A stretch of 41,565 nucleotides of DNA from Alphaproteobacteria bacterium (GTDB lineage Bacteria; Pseudomonadota; Alphaproteobacteria; Micavibrionales; Micavibrionaceae). Shown one piece after another: positions 8,386 to 17,528 of this stretch (within the stretch, counting starts at the first letter, position 1; every line of letters starts with the position of its first letter). The stretch is taken from the NCBI GenBank assembly GCA_018000295.1, contig JAGNKE010000023.1:1-41565 (forward strand), read 5' to 3'. The notes beneath the pieces were generated by a model. It saw only the letters and a list, made by a program, of their open reading frames with translations. It was not told the DNA's origin and searched no databases. The translations under genes and the position numbers were made by a program.

Positions 8386-8443
8386 GTTTATCCGCGATCA
8401 AGAAAAACTTGTGTTTGTTGCTAAAATGTTCCATAGAGTTTTC

Positions 8444-11326
8444 ATGCTCAAGTCTATTTCCATTCGCGGGGCGCGGGAACATAACCTCAAGAACATTAAC
8501 GTCGAACTGCCTCGCGATCAGCTGGTGGTGATTACGGGCCTGTCCGGGTCGGGAAAGTCCTCCCTCGCCTTCGATACGATCTATGCCGAAGGGCAGCGAC
8601 GGTATGTCGAAAGCTTGTCGGCCTATGCGCGGCAATTCCTGGAAATGATGCAGAAGCCCGATGTCGATTCGATTGAGGGGCTTTCCCCTGCCATTTCCAT
8701 CGAACAGAAAACGACCAGCAAGAACCCGCGCTCGACGGTCGGAACGGTCACAGAAATATACGACTATATGCGCCTGCTTTGGGCGCGTGTGGGCATCCCC
8801 TACTCCCCGGCCACCGGAAAGCCGATCACCAGTCAAACGGTGTCCGAGATTGTTGACCGGATTATGGCCCTGACTGACGGCACAAAGCTTTATATCCTTT
8901 CGCCGATGGTGCGCGGCCGGAAGGGCGAATACCGGAAGGAATTCAAGGAGCTTCAGAAAAAGGGATTTCAACGCGTCAAGGTAGACGGCACGATTTACGA
9001 GATCGGTGATGTTCCGAAGCTCGACAAACAGATCAAGCACGACATTTCCGTTGTAGTGGACCGTCTGGTCATCCGGCACGGCAAGAACGAAGAGGCGCAA
9101 ACGCTCAAGACAAGGCTGGCCGATTCTGTTGAAACCGCCCTGCAACTGGCCGAGGGTCTGGTGATTGCCGAGAACGCCGATAATGGCGAACAAAATCTCT
9201 TTTCAGAAAAATTTGCCTGCCCGGTCTCCGGCTTTACAATCCCCGAGATCGAGCCGCGCCTCTTTTCCTTTAACAATCCGCATGGCGCTTGTCCCGCCTG
9301 CGACGGGCTCGGCGAGAAGAACGAATTCGCCGAAGAACTGGTCGTTCCTGACGACAGCAAGAGCATTGCCGCCAGCGCGATTGAACCCTGGTCGAAAAGC
9401 TTTGCGCCTTTTTATATGCAAGCACTCGAAGCCGTGGCCACCTATTACGGGATTAGTATGAAAACGCCTTGGGCCAAGCTGGACCGCACGCAAAAAGATA
9501 TTATTCTGTTCGGCTCGGGCAAGGATATCATCCCCGTGACCTATACCAGCAAGAATGACAGCACATGGAAGAGCAACAAACCCTTCGAGGGCGTCATCAA
9601 CAATCTGCGCCGACGGATTCTGGAGACGACCAGCAATCTTGCGCGGGAGGAAATGACCAAATATCAGATCAGCACCCCGTGCGATTCCTGCGAAGGAAAA
9701 CGCCTGAAACCCGAAGCGCTGGCCGTTAAGATAGACGCGAGGAACATTGCTGAAATCTCTGTTTTGAGCATCGAAGATGCGCTGGCGTGGTTTTCCGGTC
9801 TGCCTAAAATCCTCAATAACCAGCAAAACCAGATCGCCGATAAAATCCTTAAGGAGATCAGCGAACGGCTGGGGTTCCTGATGAATGTCGGGCTGGATTA
9901 TCTGACCCTCTCCCGCGCCTCAGGGACGCTGTCGGGCGGCGAGAGCCAACGTATCCGCCTGGCCTCGCAGATTGGCTCGGGATTGACGGGCGTTCTCTAC
10001 GTGCTCGACGAACCCTCCATCGGGCTGCACCAGCGCGATAACAACAGGCTTCTGGAAACCCTGCGGCGGCTGCGGGATCTGGGCAATACCGTCATCGTCG
10101 TCGAACATGACGAGGATGCCATCCGCGCCGCCGATTATCTGGTCGATATGGGGCCGGGCGCAGGAATTCACGGCGGGGAGATCGTCGCCGAAGGAACGCC
10201 GGAAAACGTCTTCAAATCTAAAAATAGCGTGACCGCCCAGTATATGCGCGGAGAGCGGGAAATTCCTGTCCCTGAAAAGCGAAGGAAAGGCAAAAAGGGA
10301 CAGTTCATTGAAATCAAGGGCGCAAGCGGGAACAACTTACAGAATGTCAGCGTGAAAATTCCTCTGGGAACTTTCACCTGTATCACAGGCGTCTCCGGTT
10401 CCGGCAAATCAACGCTGACGATCGACACGCTTTACCGCGCCGCCAGTCGGACCCTGATGAAATCGAAGGAGCATCCCCTGCCCCATGAGTCCATCATGGG
10501 ATTTGAATATTGCGACAAGGTCATCGATATCGACCAGTCGCCTATCGGGCGAACCCCGCGCTCCAATCCCGCGACTTATACAGGCGCGTTTACGCCCATC
10601 CGCGATTGGTTTTCAGGACTGCCCGAATCAAAGGCGCGGGGTTACGGGCCAGGGCGGTTTTCCTTTAACGTCAAAGGCGGACGCTGCGAAGCCTGTCAGG
10701 GCGACGGGGTCATCAAGATTGAGATGCACTTTCTGCCCGATGTCTATGTGCAATGCGAGGGGTGCGCGGGTAAGCGCTATAACCGCGAAACGCTTGAGGT
10801 CAAATTCAAAGGTAAATCCATTGCCGACGTTCTGGATATGAGCGTCGAGGAAGCCGCCGAGTTTTTTCAGGCGATTCCCTCCATCCGCGACAAGATGGAA
10901 ACGCTGCGGGCCGTTGGCCTGACCTATATTAAAGTCGGGCAACAGGCGACGACCCTTTCCGGCGGCGAGGCGCAGCGGGTCAAACTGGCCAAGGAACTCT
11001 CGAAACGCTCGACGGGAAAGACGCTTTATATCCTCGATGAACCGACCACGGGCCTGCATTTCGAGGATGTGCGAAAACTGCTGGAGGTTTTGCATCAACT
11101 GGTCGATCAGGGGAATACGGTCGTGGTGATCGAGCATAATCTCGATGTTATCAAAACCGCCGATTTTCTGGTCGATATCGGCCCGGAGGGCGGGCATAAG
11201 GGCGGGCAAATAATCGGCAGCGGAACGCCGGAAGACCTCTGTAAAAACAAAAAAAGCTATACAGGACAATATCTTAATCCGATCTTGACCCGCCAGATCA
11301 AAAAGCAGCGCACGGCGGCAGAATGA
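8444..11326 (+). CDS. uvrA: Excinuclease ABC subunit A
   Basis: Damage-recognition ATPase of nucleotide excision repair, working as a UvrA2-UvrB complex. It has two ABC modules: the first Walker A is TGLSGSGKS (residues ~31-39) and the second [10 protein letters not shown]. Two signature motifs ([12 protein letters not shown] and [12 protein letters not shown]) and Walker B regions ([23 protein letters not shown]) are intact. Zinc-binding cysteine pairs are present in [15 protein letters not shown] and [15 protein letters not shown]. At about 960 residues it has the normal length. The frame opens at 8411, but family N-termini ([17 protein letters not shown]) fit the ATG at 8444. No clear alphaproteobacterial GTTC-N7-GTTC LexA box was found upstream. 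Confidence 0.97.
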   Translation: MLKSISIRGAREHNLKNINVELPRDQLVVITGLSGSGKSSLAFDTIYAEGQRRYVESLSAYARQFLEMMQKPDVDSIEGLSPAISIEQKTTSKNPRSTVGTVTEIYDYMRLLWARVGIPYSPATGKPITSQTVSEIVDRIMALTDGTKLYILSPMVRGRKGEYRKEFKELQKKGFQRVKVDGTIYEIGDVPKLDKQIKHDISVVVDRLVIRHGKNEEAQTLKTRLADSVETALQLAEGLVIAENADNGEQNLFSEKFACPVSGFTIPEIEPRLFSFNNPHGACPACDGLGEKNEFAEELVVPDDSKSIAASAIEPWSKSFAPFYMQALEAVATYYGISMKTPWAKLDRTQKDIILFGSGKDIIPVTYTSKNDSTWKSNKPFEGVINNLRRRILETTSNLAREEMTKYQISTPCDSCEGKRLKPEALAVKIDARNIAEISVLSIEDALAWFSGLPKILNNQQNQIADKILKEISERLGFLMNVGLDYLTLSRASGTLSGGESQRIRLASQIGSGLTGVLYVLDEPSIGLHQRDNNRLLETLRRLRDLGNTVIVVEHDEDAIRAADYLVDMGPGAGIHGGEIVAEGTPENVFKSKNSVTAQYMRGEREIPVPEKRRKGKKGQFIEIKGASGNNLQNVSVKIPLGTFTCITGVSGSGKSTLTIDTLYRAASRTLMKSKEHPLPHESIMGFEYCDKVIDIDQSPIGRTPRSNPATYTGAFTPIRDWFSGLPESKARGYGPGRFSFNVKGGRCEACQGDGVIKIEMHFLPDVYVQCEGCAGKRYNRETLEVKFKGKSIADVLDMSVEEAAEFFQAIPSIRDKMETLRAVGLTYIKVGQQATTLSGGEAQRVKLAKELSKRSTGKTLYILDEPTTGLHFEDVRKLLEVLHQLVDQGNTVVVIEHNLDVIKTADFLVDIGPEGGHKGGQIIGSGTPEDLCKNKKSYTGQYLNPILTRQIKKQRTAAE

Positions 11327-11420
11327 ATCATAAAGCTTGATCTTAAGTCTCGTTTTATGGTATTAATTTAGGGAAGAAAGAAAAAAGATACAAAATATAA
11401 GGGTTGTGGAGTTTCAAGAT

Positions 11421-11738
11421 ATGGCAAGAAATCCTGTAGATGCTGTTAGTAATGCGGCTAGTTCTGTGACAAGCGGCATTGGCTCTGCCTTCAGCACTGC
11501 TGGTAGTGCTATTAAAATGCTTGCGAAGGGTGCCATGTTTGTTGGCGGGGCCATTAGCATAGGCGCAATTTTTTATGCTATGGCTTCTCCTATGGGCCTT
11601 GCTGCTCTAGCTCCTCATGTAAATATGGGGATTGAGGGATTCGGCATTGCATTCAGTAAGTTAAGCGCTGGAGCTTCAGCGATTTCCGCCAAACTTGCAG
11701 GGGCTAGTGTCGCTGCCCCTGTCCCTGGTGTGGGCTAA
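11421..11738 (+). CDS. Small Gly/Ala/Ser-rich membrane-associated protein (105 aa)
   Basis: Not recognised. The sequence is extremely rich in Ala, Gly and Ser (about half of residues) and has one strong hydrophobic segment (GAMFVGGAISIGAIFYAMA) flanked by amphipathic, low-complexity helices (AVSNAASSVTSGIGSAFSTA; FSKLSAGASAISAKLAGAS). There is no typical signal peptide. I chose the ATG at 11421, which has GGAG 9 nt upstream. The base composition is more A+T-rich than uvrA before it. The composition resembles small pore-forming or bacteriocin-like proteins, but that is only resemblance. It is followed by a convergent membrane-protein gene. Confidence 0.6.
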   Translation: MARNPVDAVSNAASSVTSGIGSAFSTAGSAIKMLAKGAMFVGGAISIGAIFYAMASPMGLAALAPHVNMGIEGFGIAFSKLSAGASAISAKLAGASVAAPVPGVG

Positions 11739-11765
11739 GTTCAGTTTCGAGCTTTTTCCGATGGT

Positions 11766-12515
11766 TTAGTTCAGATTTTTTCTAACTTGTTTCAAACTGA
11801 TCGTGGAATAAAATAGAACGCATAGTGACTGAGCGGTATTCATCCCCTTCTCGAAAACCGCAAAGCCGCTGCCTGCATCAACCCGCAATACCATCCCAAA
11901 CAGCCAGAAAATCAAAAAACACCCCCCATAAAATACCGCATCCTTATTATGCGGATTCGCAATAACGTCTCTTAATTTCTCTCTCTTAATAACCGTGAAG
12001 CCCACCGCATACAGAGCACCGAAAATCAAAACAAACCGGACAATTCCGATGGCCATAGCCGCTTCCAGACCTGCCTTTTCCGGTGTGGCGCTAAAAGAAG
12101 CGATCAGAGCATCCTGCACGCTCATGATCGTATCTTGTGAGGATTCTCCGCCCCATAACGGGATCAGCCAGTAGACCTGCTCACCGATCATAAATACACC
12201 AAAAACAATCATTCCGAGGTTGGGAGCAATCCTTCGCATACCCTGCCTCAATCCCTGCTGAAAAACCTTAATCCATTCTGAGCGGCTCTCCGCCAAACCC
12301 AGGGCCATGACAGCGATCGACAGTAAATAGATGATTACCGTCAGGTTATTAAAAATGCCGAAATCCGCAGCGCACAATTCACCGATAAAGGTCTCTTTCA
12401 GAGGATAAATGGCGGCGCATAAACAAAGGAGGCACAAAATGACCGCGCCAAACACGAAGCGGTCGTTCTGGATATGGATCTTCGTGGACGGCGTTTTCAG
12501 GGGGCTTTCGTTCAT
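11766..12515 (-). CDS. Multi-pass membrane protein of unknown function (249 aa)
   Basis: Not recognised. About six hydrophobic segments are visible, starting with FVFGAVILCLLCLCAAIYPL, then NLTVIIYLLSIAVMALGLA, NLGMIVFGVFMIGEQVYWLI, MAIGIVRFVLIFGALYAVG, YGGCFLIFWLFGMVL and a C-terminal stretch near SLCVLFYSTISL. The N-terminus is cytoplasmic-looking and has no signal peptide. No transporter or enzyme motif stands out. It is divergent from the two-TM gene at 12626 and convergent with the small Ala/Gly protein. It could be an integral inner-membrane accessory protein. Confidence 0.65.
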   Translation of the reverse strand: MNESPLKTPSTKIHIQNDRFVFGAVILCLLCLCAAIYPLKETFIGELCAADFGIFNNLTVIIYLLSIAVMALGLAESRSEWIKVFQQGLRQGMRRIAPNLGMIVFGVFMIGEQVYWLIPLWGGESSQDTIMSVQDALIASFSATPEKAGLEAAMAIGIVRFVLIFGALYAVGFTVIKREKLRDVIANPHNKDAVFYGGCFLIFWLFGMVLRVDAGSGFAVFEKGMNTAQSLCVLFYSTISLKQVRKNLN

Positions 12516-12564
12516 GTGTATGGCCGATGGGAACTCACCAAGCTTTTATATTATTCGCTAAAGG

Positions 12565-12594
12565 TTGATTTACCCTTTACGAAGAGGCTAAAAT
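12565..12594 (+). promoter_or_regulatory. Putative sigma70 promoter of the 12626 gene
   Basis: TTGATT (12565-12570) and TAAAAT (12589-12594) are separated by 18 nt. They lie about 32 nt upstream of the ATG at 12626. Confidence 0.5.
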
Positions 12595-12625
12595 ACTGCT
12601 TCAGAATGATTTTTCGGAGGAAAAC

Positions 12626-13009
12626 ATGGATGGTTTACGTGCGCTTTTGAGCCTGATCGGCCTGCTTCTCGTGGTCGCGGGCGCATCTTTCCTGCTGTAT
12701 GTCGGGTATACCGTCATCAAGATTATCGATGCCCCCGAAGATATCAAGATCCTCAGCACACTCTTCGAGAACATCGCAACGGATGAAAAAGTCATCCATG
12801 GAAATGTCGGTCCACAGGAGTTCAACGTGTTCTTCTCCCCCCGCCTTCAGAAAATAGTTTATTCCGTGCTGGGCCTTATGATACTGGCCCTCATGACACA
12901 GGTGATCGGCGGCCTTCTATCCGCCGGCGTCAAGATCATCAGGGTCGCTAACCCATCCCCACGAAACGATTCGCCCTCTAAAACCCTTGAAAACAGGGAT
13001 GTTCTCTAA
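12626..13009 (+). CDS. Two-TM membrane protein of unknown function (127 aa)
   Basis: Not recognised. Two transmembrane segments frame a soluble loop: residues ~5-30 (ALLSLIGLLLVVAGASFLLYV) and ~76-98 (YSVLGLMILALMTQVIGGLL). The loop carries DAPEDIKILSTLFENIATDEKVI. The short C-terminal tail is polar. A strong GGAGG lies 5 nt before the ATG and a good promoter lies upstream. An 8-bp inverted repeat immediately after the stop (13027-13063) may end the transcript. Confidence 0.65.
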   Translation: MDGLRALLSLIGLLLVVAGASFLLYVGYTVIKIIDAPEDIKILSTLFENIATDEKVIHGNVGPQEFNVFFSPRLQKIVYSVLGLMILALMTQVIGGLLSAGVKIIRVANPSPRNDSPSKTLENRDVL

Positions 13010-13026
13010 ATCCAGCCCGAATGGAT

Positions 13027-13063
13027 TTCTCTCATGCCCGCATCAGGCATAGCATTGAGAGAA
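13027..13063 (+). repeat. Bulged hairpin after the two-TM gene
   Basis: TTCTCTCA (13027-13034) pairs with TGAGAGAA (13056-13063), with an inner TGCC/GGCA stem and a 6-nt bulge. It starts 18 nt after a stop codon. An A-run rather than a T-run follows, so termination is not certain. Confidence 0.4.
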
Positions 13064-13188
13064 GCACAAAAAAAAACCCGTTGACTTTTGCACTGCAATA
13101 TTAGAAAAATAATCTACGGAAAACTTTAACTTATTAACGGTTTAGACTGTCTTTTGCCAAAAGGGCGGTCGTTGCTACGGAGAGAAAT

Positions 13189-13347
13189 ATGTTCCCATTA
13201 AACGCTATATTTGGCGCAGTTTTTGCTGGGTTTTTTACTGCTGCGCGGGGTTTGTATTGGTCAAACCTCGCTAGAAATTATGTTAGCCATTTATCTGGTC
13301 AATCCACATTTACGGTCGGCAACCCGTTGCCAAGGGATATGGACTAG
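13189..13347 (+). CDS. Possible small hydrophobic protein (52 aa)
   Basis: An ATG with GGAGAG 6-7 nt upstream opens a 52-codon frame beginning MFPLNAIFGAVFAGFFTAARG and ending PLPRDMD. The N-terminal ~20 residues are hydrophobic enough for a membrane-inserting helix; the remainder is polar. It begins with the pattern M-F-x-L-x-A-(I/L)-F, which is also the start of the short ORF at 13486. After the TAG the same frame continues open for 24 codons, so a longer gene decayed by point mutation cannot be excluded. No family recognised. Confidence 0.45.
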   Translation: MFPLNAIFGAVFAGFFTAARGLYWSNLARNYVSHLSGQSTFTVGNPLPRDMD

Positions 13348-13485
13348 ATCATCAAAAATCAGGCTTTCGACCTTCGCATCGGTACTGCACGTACTTGGTG
13401 CTGTATTTGCTGTTCTTGACTCGTGGCTGCTGTTACGGATACAATCGTTACAGGTCTGTGATTTTGCAGGCTGTTGGAGGTTGAT
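13348..13485 (+). other. Spacer between two small ORFs, possibly a gene remnant
   Basis: No start codon with a ribosome binding site was seen. The frame of the 13189 ORF runs through to the 13486 ORF, interrupted only by TAG, TGA and TGA. A second frame stays open to a TGA at 13482-13484, one base before the next ATG, ending ...AVGG. Either could be coincidence. Confidence 0.3.
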
Positions 13486-13617
13486 ATGTTCCAGTTGGGT
13501 GCGCTTTTTGCTTCGGCCGGCAGTTTTATCGCCCGCGCCGGCGTGAGCTTTAACTTCTTAACTGATGAGGTCAAGAAGGATAGTCAGGCTAAGATAAGAG
13601 GAAACGAGCCCGGGTGA
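13486..13617 (+). CDS. Possible small hydrophobic protein (43 aa)
   Basis: The ATG has a strong GGAGG 5 nt upstream and opens a 43-codon frame beginning MFQLGALFASAGSFIARAG and ending RGNEPG. The N-terminal half is hydrophobic and the C-terminal half is charged (DEVKKDSQAKIRGNE), the layout of a single-pass small membrane protein. Its first residues resemble those of the 13189 ORF (M-F-x-L-x-A-x-F). It is followed by about 120 bp and then the MoeB/ThiF-rhodanese gene. No family recognised; the evidence is the ribosome binding site and sensible amphipathic composition. Confidence 0.5.
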   Translation: MFQLGALFASAGSFIARAGVSFNFLTDEVKKDSQAKIRGNEPG

Positions 13618-13740
13618 CTTTTTTCTTGGGCTTTCGTTTTTTTAGCCAAGGGCCGTTAGGTTCTTGGCTTTTTGTGTATTATTGATTTTTAAATCTCGAT
13701 TTTTACAACTTGATGTGGTTGCAGAACCTGGGGGTTTGCC

Positions 13741-14802
13741 TTGTCTCGTTATGACAGACAGGTGTGTCTGCCTGAAATCGGCAAAGAAGGACAGAACAAG
13801 ATTAGAGACGCTTCAATTCTATGCGTCGGTGCAGGTGGTCTGGGATCTCCGGCTTTGCTTTATCTGGCAGCAGCAGGTCTAGGGCGTATCGGAATCATCG
13901 ATTTCGACCGAGTGGAAGAAAGTAACCTGCAGCGTCAGGTGCTGTTTTCAAATGCTGAGATCGGATTGCCGAAAGCTTTCGTTGCAGCAGAAAAGCTCAG
14001 GGCAATGAATCCTGAAATCCGCGTCGATTCCTATGATGGGGAATTGACCGTCGAAACGGCAGAGAAACTGATTCCACAATATGATGTTATTCTCGACGGC
14101 ACGGATAATTTCGAAGCCAAGTTCCTGATCAACGATGCCGCTGTAAAATACTGCAAACCATGGATTTACGGGGCCATTCAGGGGTTCGAGGGTCAGACCG
14201 CAGTCTTTAACCATCAGGGTGGTCCGTGCTATCGCTGCCTCTATCCCGAAAGACCGATGCAACCTGTCAGGAACTGCGCGGAGGCTGGGGTGATCGGCGC
14301 CGTGGCCGGTATCGTCGGTGTCACGCAAGCCTTGCAGGCCATCCAGATCATAACTGGACACGCAGGCTTCTCGCCGCTGTCCGCGCGCCTGTTGCTCGTA
14401 GACACACGCACAATGCAGTCAAATACTCTGTCCCTGAAAAAAAACCCGCAATGCCCGGTCTGCAGCCGACCTGCGATAGAGATTTCCCTGACCTACCCTC
14501 CCCGCGTCTGTGCCACTGCTGCAATCCCAGAAATCAGCCGCGATCAGCTCAAAAGTCTTATCGGCCATATACTCGTTGACGTGCGCGAACGTGAGGAATG
14601 GCAGGGCGGTCATATCGAGGGGGCCATCCTCTGGCCACTCTCGAAAATTCTTGTCGGCGCGCTCCCATTAGACCTGCGCGAAAAACCGATCGTACTCTAC
14701 TGCCAGAAAGGCATCCGCAGTCTTCAGGCTGCTATAATATTAAAAGATAAAGGTTTTGTTAATATTTCTCATCTTTCCGGCGGTTATGAGTCCTGCATAT
14801 AA
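13741..14802 (+). CDS. moeB: MoeB/ThiF-type adenylyltransferase fused to a rhodanese domain
   Basis: E1-like enzyme that adenylates the C-terminal Gly of a MoaD/ThiS-type protein so that sulfur can be loaded, for molybdopterin, thiamine or thiolation pathways. Residues 1-~245 are the ThiF fold: CVGAGGLGSPALLYLA (nucleotide loop), DFDRVEESNLQRQ, DGTDNFEAKFLIND, and two zinc CxxC pairs (CYRC and CPVC). Residues ~265-353 are a rhodanese domain (LVDVREREEWQGGHIEGA) with active-site Cys in YCQKGIRS. This is the architecture of MOCS3/Uba4/MoeZ. The start appears to be TTG at 13741 with GGGGG about 8 nt upstream; no other start fits. No moaD/thiS partner is visible within the window. Confidence 0.88.
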   Translation: MSRYDRQVCLPEIGKEGQNKIRDASILCVGAGGLGSPALLYLAAAGLGRIGIIDFDRVEESNLQRQVLFSNAEIGLPKAFVAAEKLRAMNPEIRVDSYDGELTVETAEKLIPQYDVILDGTDNFEAKFLINDAAVKYCKPWIYGAIQGFEGQTAVFNHQGGPCYRCLYPERPMQPVRNCAEAGVIGAVAGIVGVTQALQAIQIITGHAGFSPLSARLLLVDTRTMQSNTLSLKKNPQCPVCSRPAIEISLTYPPRVCATAAIPEISRDQLKSLIGHILVDVREREEWQGGHIEGAILWPLSKILVGALPLDLREKPIVLYCQKGIRSLQAAIILKDKGFVNISHLSGGYESCI

Positions 14803-14938
14803 AGGAAGGATAGTATTACTTACATTTATAAAAATGCAGACCACACTCTCAAAGCGCTCTTACATTTTCCTACCTTTTTTGCATAACCAGCCCAAAATGT
14901 GGTAAATGCAAAAATAAGGTCAAAAAGAGGGGTAAAGC

Positions 14939-15571
14939 ATGGATTTAGAAGGCCAAAGACTATCCGATAACGTCGAAGACTTGAGGGATTTGAGTCCCTT
15001 TGAGTTATGGCTGCGAAACACAAGGGTGGGAACTGAATACGATATTAATCAAACCTTGGAAGGGATAGCGAACTTCTTCAGGGGGCCAGAAAAGGACACA
15101 TGGGCAGGTGATAAGATTCCCCCCGCCAATACGCCCTACGACCCCGCCGAGGGAATGAGCCGTTATATCGAAGAAATGCGTTTTTATCTCCGGGATTATA
15201 ACGCCTTCAACGAGGATTATTTCAGCCGCTTCGGCCCCGAAATGGAAAACGCACGCCGGCTGGCGCAATCCGACAATCAGGAAGCCCTGAGCGGCTATCT
15301 CTATGACCTTGACTCCCGCGGTATCCGCCTGACGGCCCAAATCGGGCAGGACGGAAAATGGCGAATGGGACTGGAGGCTGATGAATTTGACTACGCGGGC
15401 AACAGGCTATCCGATCGGCAGATTTCTGAAAGCCGCGCCTTGGTTGAATCGCGTATGCTGCACGTCTTCGCCCAATCGGTGGTAGAAGGTCGCCCCTCCC
15501 TAGCCGGAATTGCAGAAACAGCCGATGATCTCAGAACGAAGACCGTGTCAACGACCCCCAAACCGATGTGA
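14939..15571 (+). CDS. Hypothetical soluble protein (210 aa)
   Basis: Not recognised. It has no signal peptide or membrane segment. The protein is acidic and rich in aromatic residues, with segments such as FELWLRNTRVGTEYD, MSRYIEEMRFYLRDYNAFNEDYFSRFG and WRMGLEADEFDYAGNRLSDRQ. The ATG has AGAGGGG about 7 nt upstream. The preceding 14803-14938 spacer is A+T-rich and shows no gene. The gene is convergent with the 15602-16876 membrane protein. Confidence 0.6.
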   Translation: MDLEGQRLSDNVEDLRDLSPFELWLRNTRVGTEYDINQTLEGIANFFRGPEKDTWAGDKIPPANTPYDPAEGMSRYIEEMRFYLRDYNAFNEDYFSRFGPEMENARRLAQSDNQEALSGYLYDLDSRGIRLTAQIGQDGKWRMGLEADEFDYAGNRLSDRQISESRALVESRMLHVFAQSVVEGRPSLAGIAETADDLRTKTVSTTPKPM

Positions 15572-15601
15572 GGGTTTTTCTCAGATGCCAACTGCTCCGC
15601 C

Positions 15602-16876
15602 TCAATGCGGCAGCCACTTGGTCAACGCTTCCAGCATGACCTGTAGAGGCTCGGGTACTTCCACGAAATAAGGCAGCAGAGGAATCATCGGGCCGATCGC
15701 CGAGCCGATCAGCTGCCCCGCCGAACGCAGATCAAACGGCACCACCCTCATCGCGTTGATCCGCTCGTGAAAAGCCGTCAACAGATTGAGCTGCGTCAAC
15801 TCATTGCGCGCCGCCGCATCCTTGGCCTCATCGTAAGGCGTGCCCAGCCACTCCGTTTCAAGTGCCAGGGCGCTCCGCATCGCCTTCTCGCGGAACTGCG
15901 CCAGCGCCCGCTTCTTCGTGCGCTTGAGTTGCTTGGTGAACAAAAGGAGGGGCGAGAGGAACAGCAGCGGCGCCAGAACAGCAAACCCCACCAGCGGCCC
16001 CCAGACCGGGGGCAAATCGAGCGGCGCGTGTTCGATGGCGATCTTGTATCCGATCGTCGCCACCACGTTGCTGATGCCGTAAGCCAGAATCACGAGCGCG
16101 AACTTGGCTTGTACTTCGGAAAGAAACCCGATCCCACCCGTGTGGTCAGGATGCGAAGCCACCAGAACCAGTTTAAATTTGGAAACCTGCGAAAGAAACC
16201 AATACCAGATCATGATTTTCCACACCCACCGGACCCACCAGTAAATCTGGATCGGCAACGCCACGAGCATCTCCCAAAGCCCCGGCAACGTGAACACACG
16301 GCTGCCGTCCGCCATTTTGATGACATGCCAGGTCTCCATATCCGAGGTCCAGAAGAGTTCAGGCATGATGGTGCTGAGTGCAAAGCCGAAAGAGAAAAGA
16401 ATACAAAGGATTTCAGGAAATAAGCGCTTGCGGAGGTCTTCAACCCCCTTCTGCGCGGCCTTGAACGCCTCCCTGTTATCATCGGCGATCACGCCGCTGG
16501 ATTCGAAATCCCGAACCGCCCCCATCGTAGCCTCGGCAACCACGCGCTCGGCGATGATAAACAGTGGAATCCCGATTAAAAATTGCGCGTAGGCGGCATA
16601 GTCGTAAAAAAAATTTAAAAGCGCCGGAGTCCCGGGCGGCAGGACAATATTCCACGACATCACGGCCATAGGCACCCATGTAATCCCGATAACGATGATC
16701 ATGCGAAGGATAAGGTCGGTCGTTGACCGTCCGCCGATCCTGAGGCCTGAAAAGGCGCGGCTGACCAGATCACCCTCAAACAGGGAGAATTGCGAGAGCG
16801 GCTCTTCGCCCTCTTCCCTATTCGCGGAGGTAGGAGAATCCTTGGCTTTTCTTGCAGAAGTTTTCTTATCGGTCAT
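15602..16876 (-). CDS. Multi-pass membrane protein of unknown function (424 aa)
   Basis: Inner-membrane protein with a ~55-residue charged N-terminal tail, then about six hydrophobic segments (LILRMIIVIGITWVPMAVM, YAQFLIGIPLFIIAERV, LCILFSFGFALSTIM, WEMLVALPIQIYWWVRWVWKIMIWYWFL, FALVILAYGISNVVATIGY, LVGFAVLAPLLFLSPLLLF). A His-Pro-Asp-His-Thr-Gly-Gly motif (HPDHTGGIGFL) lies in a loop and resembles the HPD-GG-GFL signature of some uncharacterised bacterial membrane proteins. The start overlaps the stop of the phosphatase gene (ATGA), so the two are coupled. Function unknown. Confidence 0.65.
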   Translation of the reverse strand: MTDKKTSARKAKDSPTSANREEGEEPLSQFSLFEGDLVSRAFSGLRIGGRSTTDLILRMIIVIGITWVPMAVMSWNIVLPPGTPALLNFFYDYAAYAQFLIGIPLFIIAERVVAEATMGAVRDFESSGVIADDNREAFKAAQKGVEDLRKRLFPEILCILFSFGFALSTIMPELFWTSDMETWHVIKMADGSRVFTLPGLWEMLVALPIQIYWWVRWVWKIMIWYWFLSQVSKFKLVLVASHPDHTGGIGFLSEVQAKFALVILAYGISNVVATIGYKIAIEHAPLDLPPVWGPLVGFAVLAPLLFLSPLLLFTKQLKRTKKRALAQFREKAMRSALALETEWLGTPYDEAKDAAARNELTQLNLLTAFHERINAMRVVPFDLRSAGQLIGSAIGPMIPLLPYFVEVPEPLQVMLEALTKWLPH

Positions 16877-17340
16877 GAGTCCAGGAGACTCCTCAGAAAG
16901 CCGTCAACGCCCCGCTCAATCAGAGCATAAACATCATGAAAACCTCTTATTTCACCGTAATAGGGATCGGGCACATCCTGCCCTTCCATTCCGGGACAAT
17001 AATCAAGGAACAGGCGGAGTTCCCCGGTATACAAGTCCGGCGTCATCGTCTTCAGAATTCGCAGATGATTCCGGTCCATCGCCAGAATCGTTTGAAAGTC
17101 TTGAAAGTCCCCGGCCATGACCGCTCGCGCCCGCAGGTCGCCAAGCTCAACCCCGTATTCGCGGGCCACAGCGACCGTCCGATCATCGGGAGGATGCCCG
17201 GTGTGATAGGAATGGGTGGCAGCTGAATCAATACTGAAACGACCCAAAACCCCAAGTGATTTAAGCTTGTGCCGCAAGATGCCCTCCGCTGTCGGCGAGC
17301 GGCAGATATTTCCGGTACAGACAAAAAGCACGGAGGACAT
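16873..17340 (-). CDS. Low-molecular-weight protein tyrosine phosphatase
   Basis: Cytoplasmic acid phosphatase-fold enzyme (LMW-PTP, also related to ArsC/Wzb types). The signature CTGNICRS gives Cys8 and Arg14 (CX5R), and the general acid is probably Asp125 in DVPDPYYG. At 155 residues it has the family length. It heads a minus-strand pair: its stop overlaps the start of the 424-aa membrane protein, a suggestive but unproven functional link. In bacteria such enzymes often act on tyrosine kinases of polysaccharide export, but no such genes are near. Confidence 0.93.
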   Translation of the reverse strand: MSSVLFVCTGNICRSPTAEGILRHKLKSLGVLGRFSIDSAATHSYHTGHPPDDRTVAVAREYGVELGDLRARAVMAGDFQDFQTILAMDRNHLRILKTMTPDLYTGELRLFLDYCPGMEGQDVPDPYYGEIRGFHDVYALIERGVDGFLRSLLDS

Positions 17341-17404
17341 AAGACTTTATAGAATAGCCCTCCCCAAGCGGCAAAGGCTTTCTGATGAAAGCACCCAAAA
17401 CCCC

Positions 17405-17425
17405 CAAGCGGGGCGAATCCGCTTG
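17405..17425. repeat. 7-bp hairpin beside the olsB promoter
   Basis: CAAGCGG (17405-17411) and CCGCTTG (17419-17425) form a stem with a 7-nt loop. Its right edge overlaps the -35 box of the putative olsB promoter. It could be an operator or the end of another transcript. Confidence 0.35.
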
Positions 17426-17450
17426 ACCCCCCGCCTCTTTTCTTTAGGAT
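17423..17450 (+). promoter_or_regulatory. Putative sigma70 promoter of the olsBA operon
   Basis: TTGACC (17423-17428) and TAGGAT (17445-17450) are spaced by 16 nt. About 79 nt separate the -10 from the olsB ATG. No PhoB box was recognised by eye. Confidence 0.55.
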
Positions 17451-17528
17451 AAATTTTTTTGGAGTCAGCAGGCACAGTCTTCAGGGGTTTCTCCCATAAT
17501 CCTGAAGCCGTGCACCGGAACCCCCTGT

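Noticed and set aside
8411..8443. GTG start for uvrA 11 codons upstream and a possible LexA box
   Set aside because: The family N-terminus starts at 8444, and the only GTTC-like pair (GTTC-N6-GTTT) does not fit the GTTC-N7-GTTC pattern.
13211..13546. 111-codon frame overlapping the short ORFs
   Set aside because: It has no ribosome binding site, contains a low-complexity mix of residues and overlaps two ORFs with better starts; likely a shadow.
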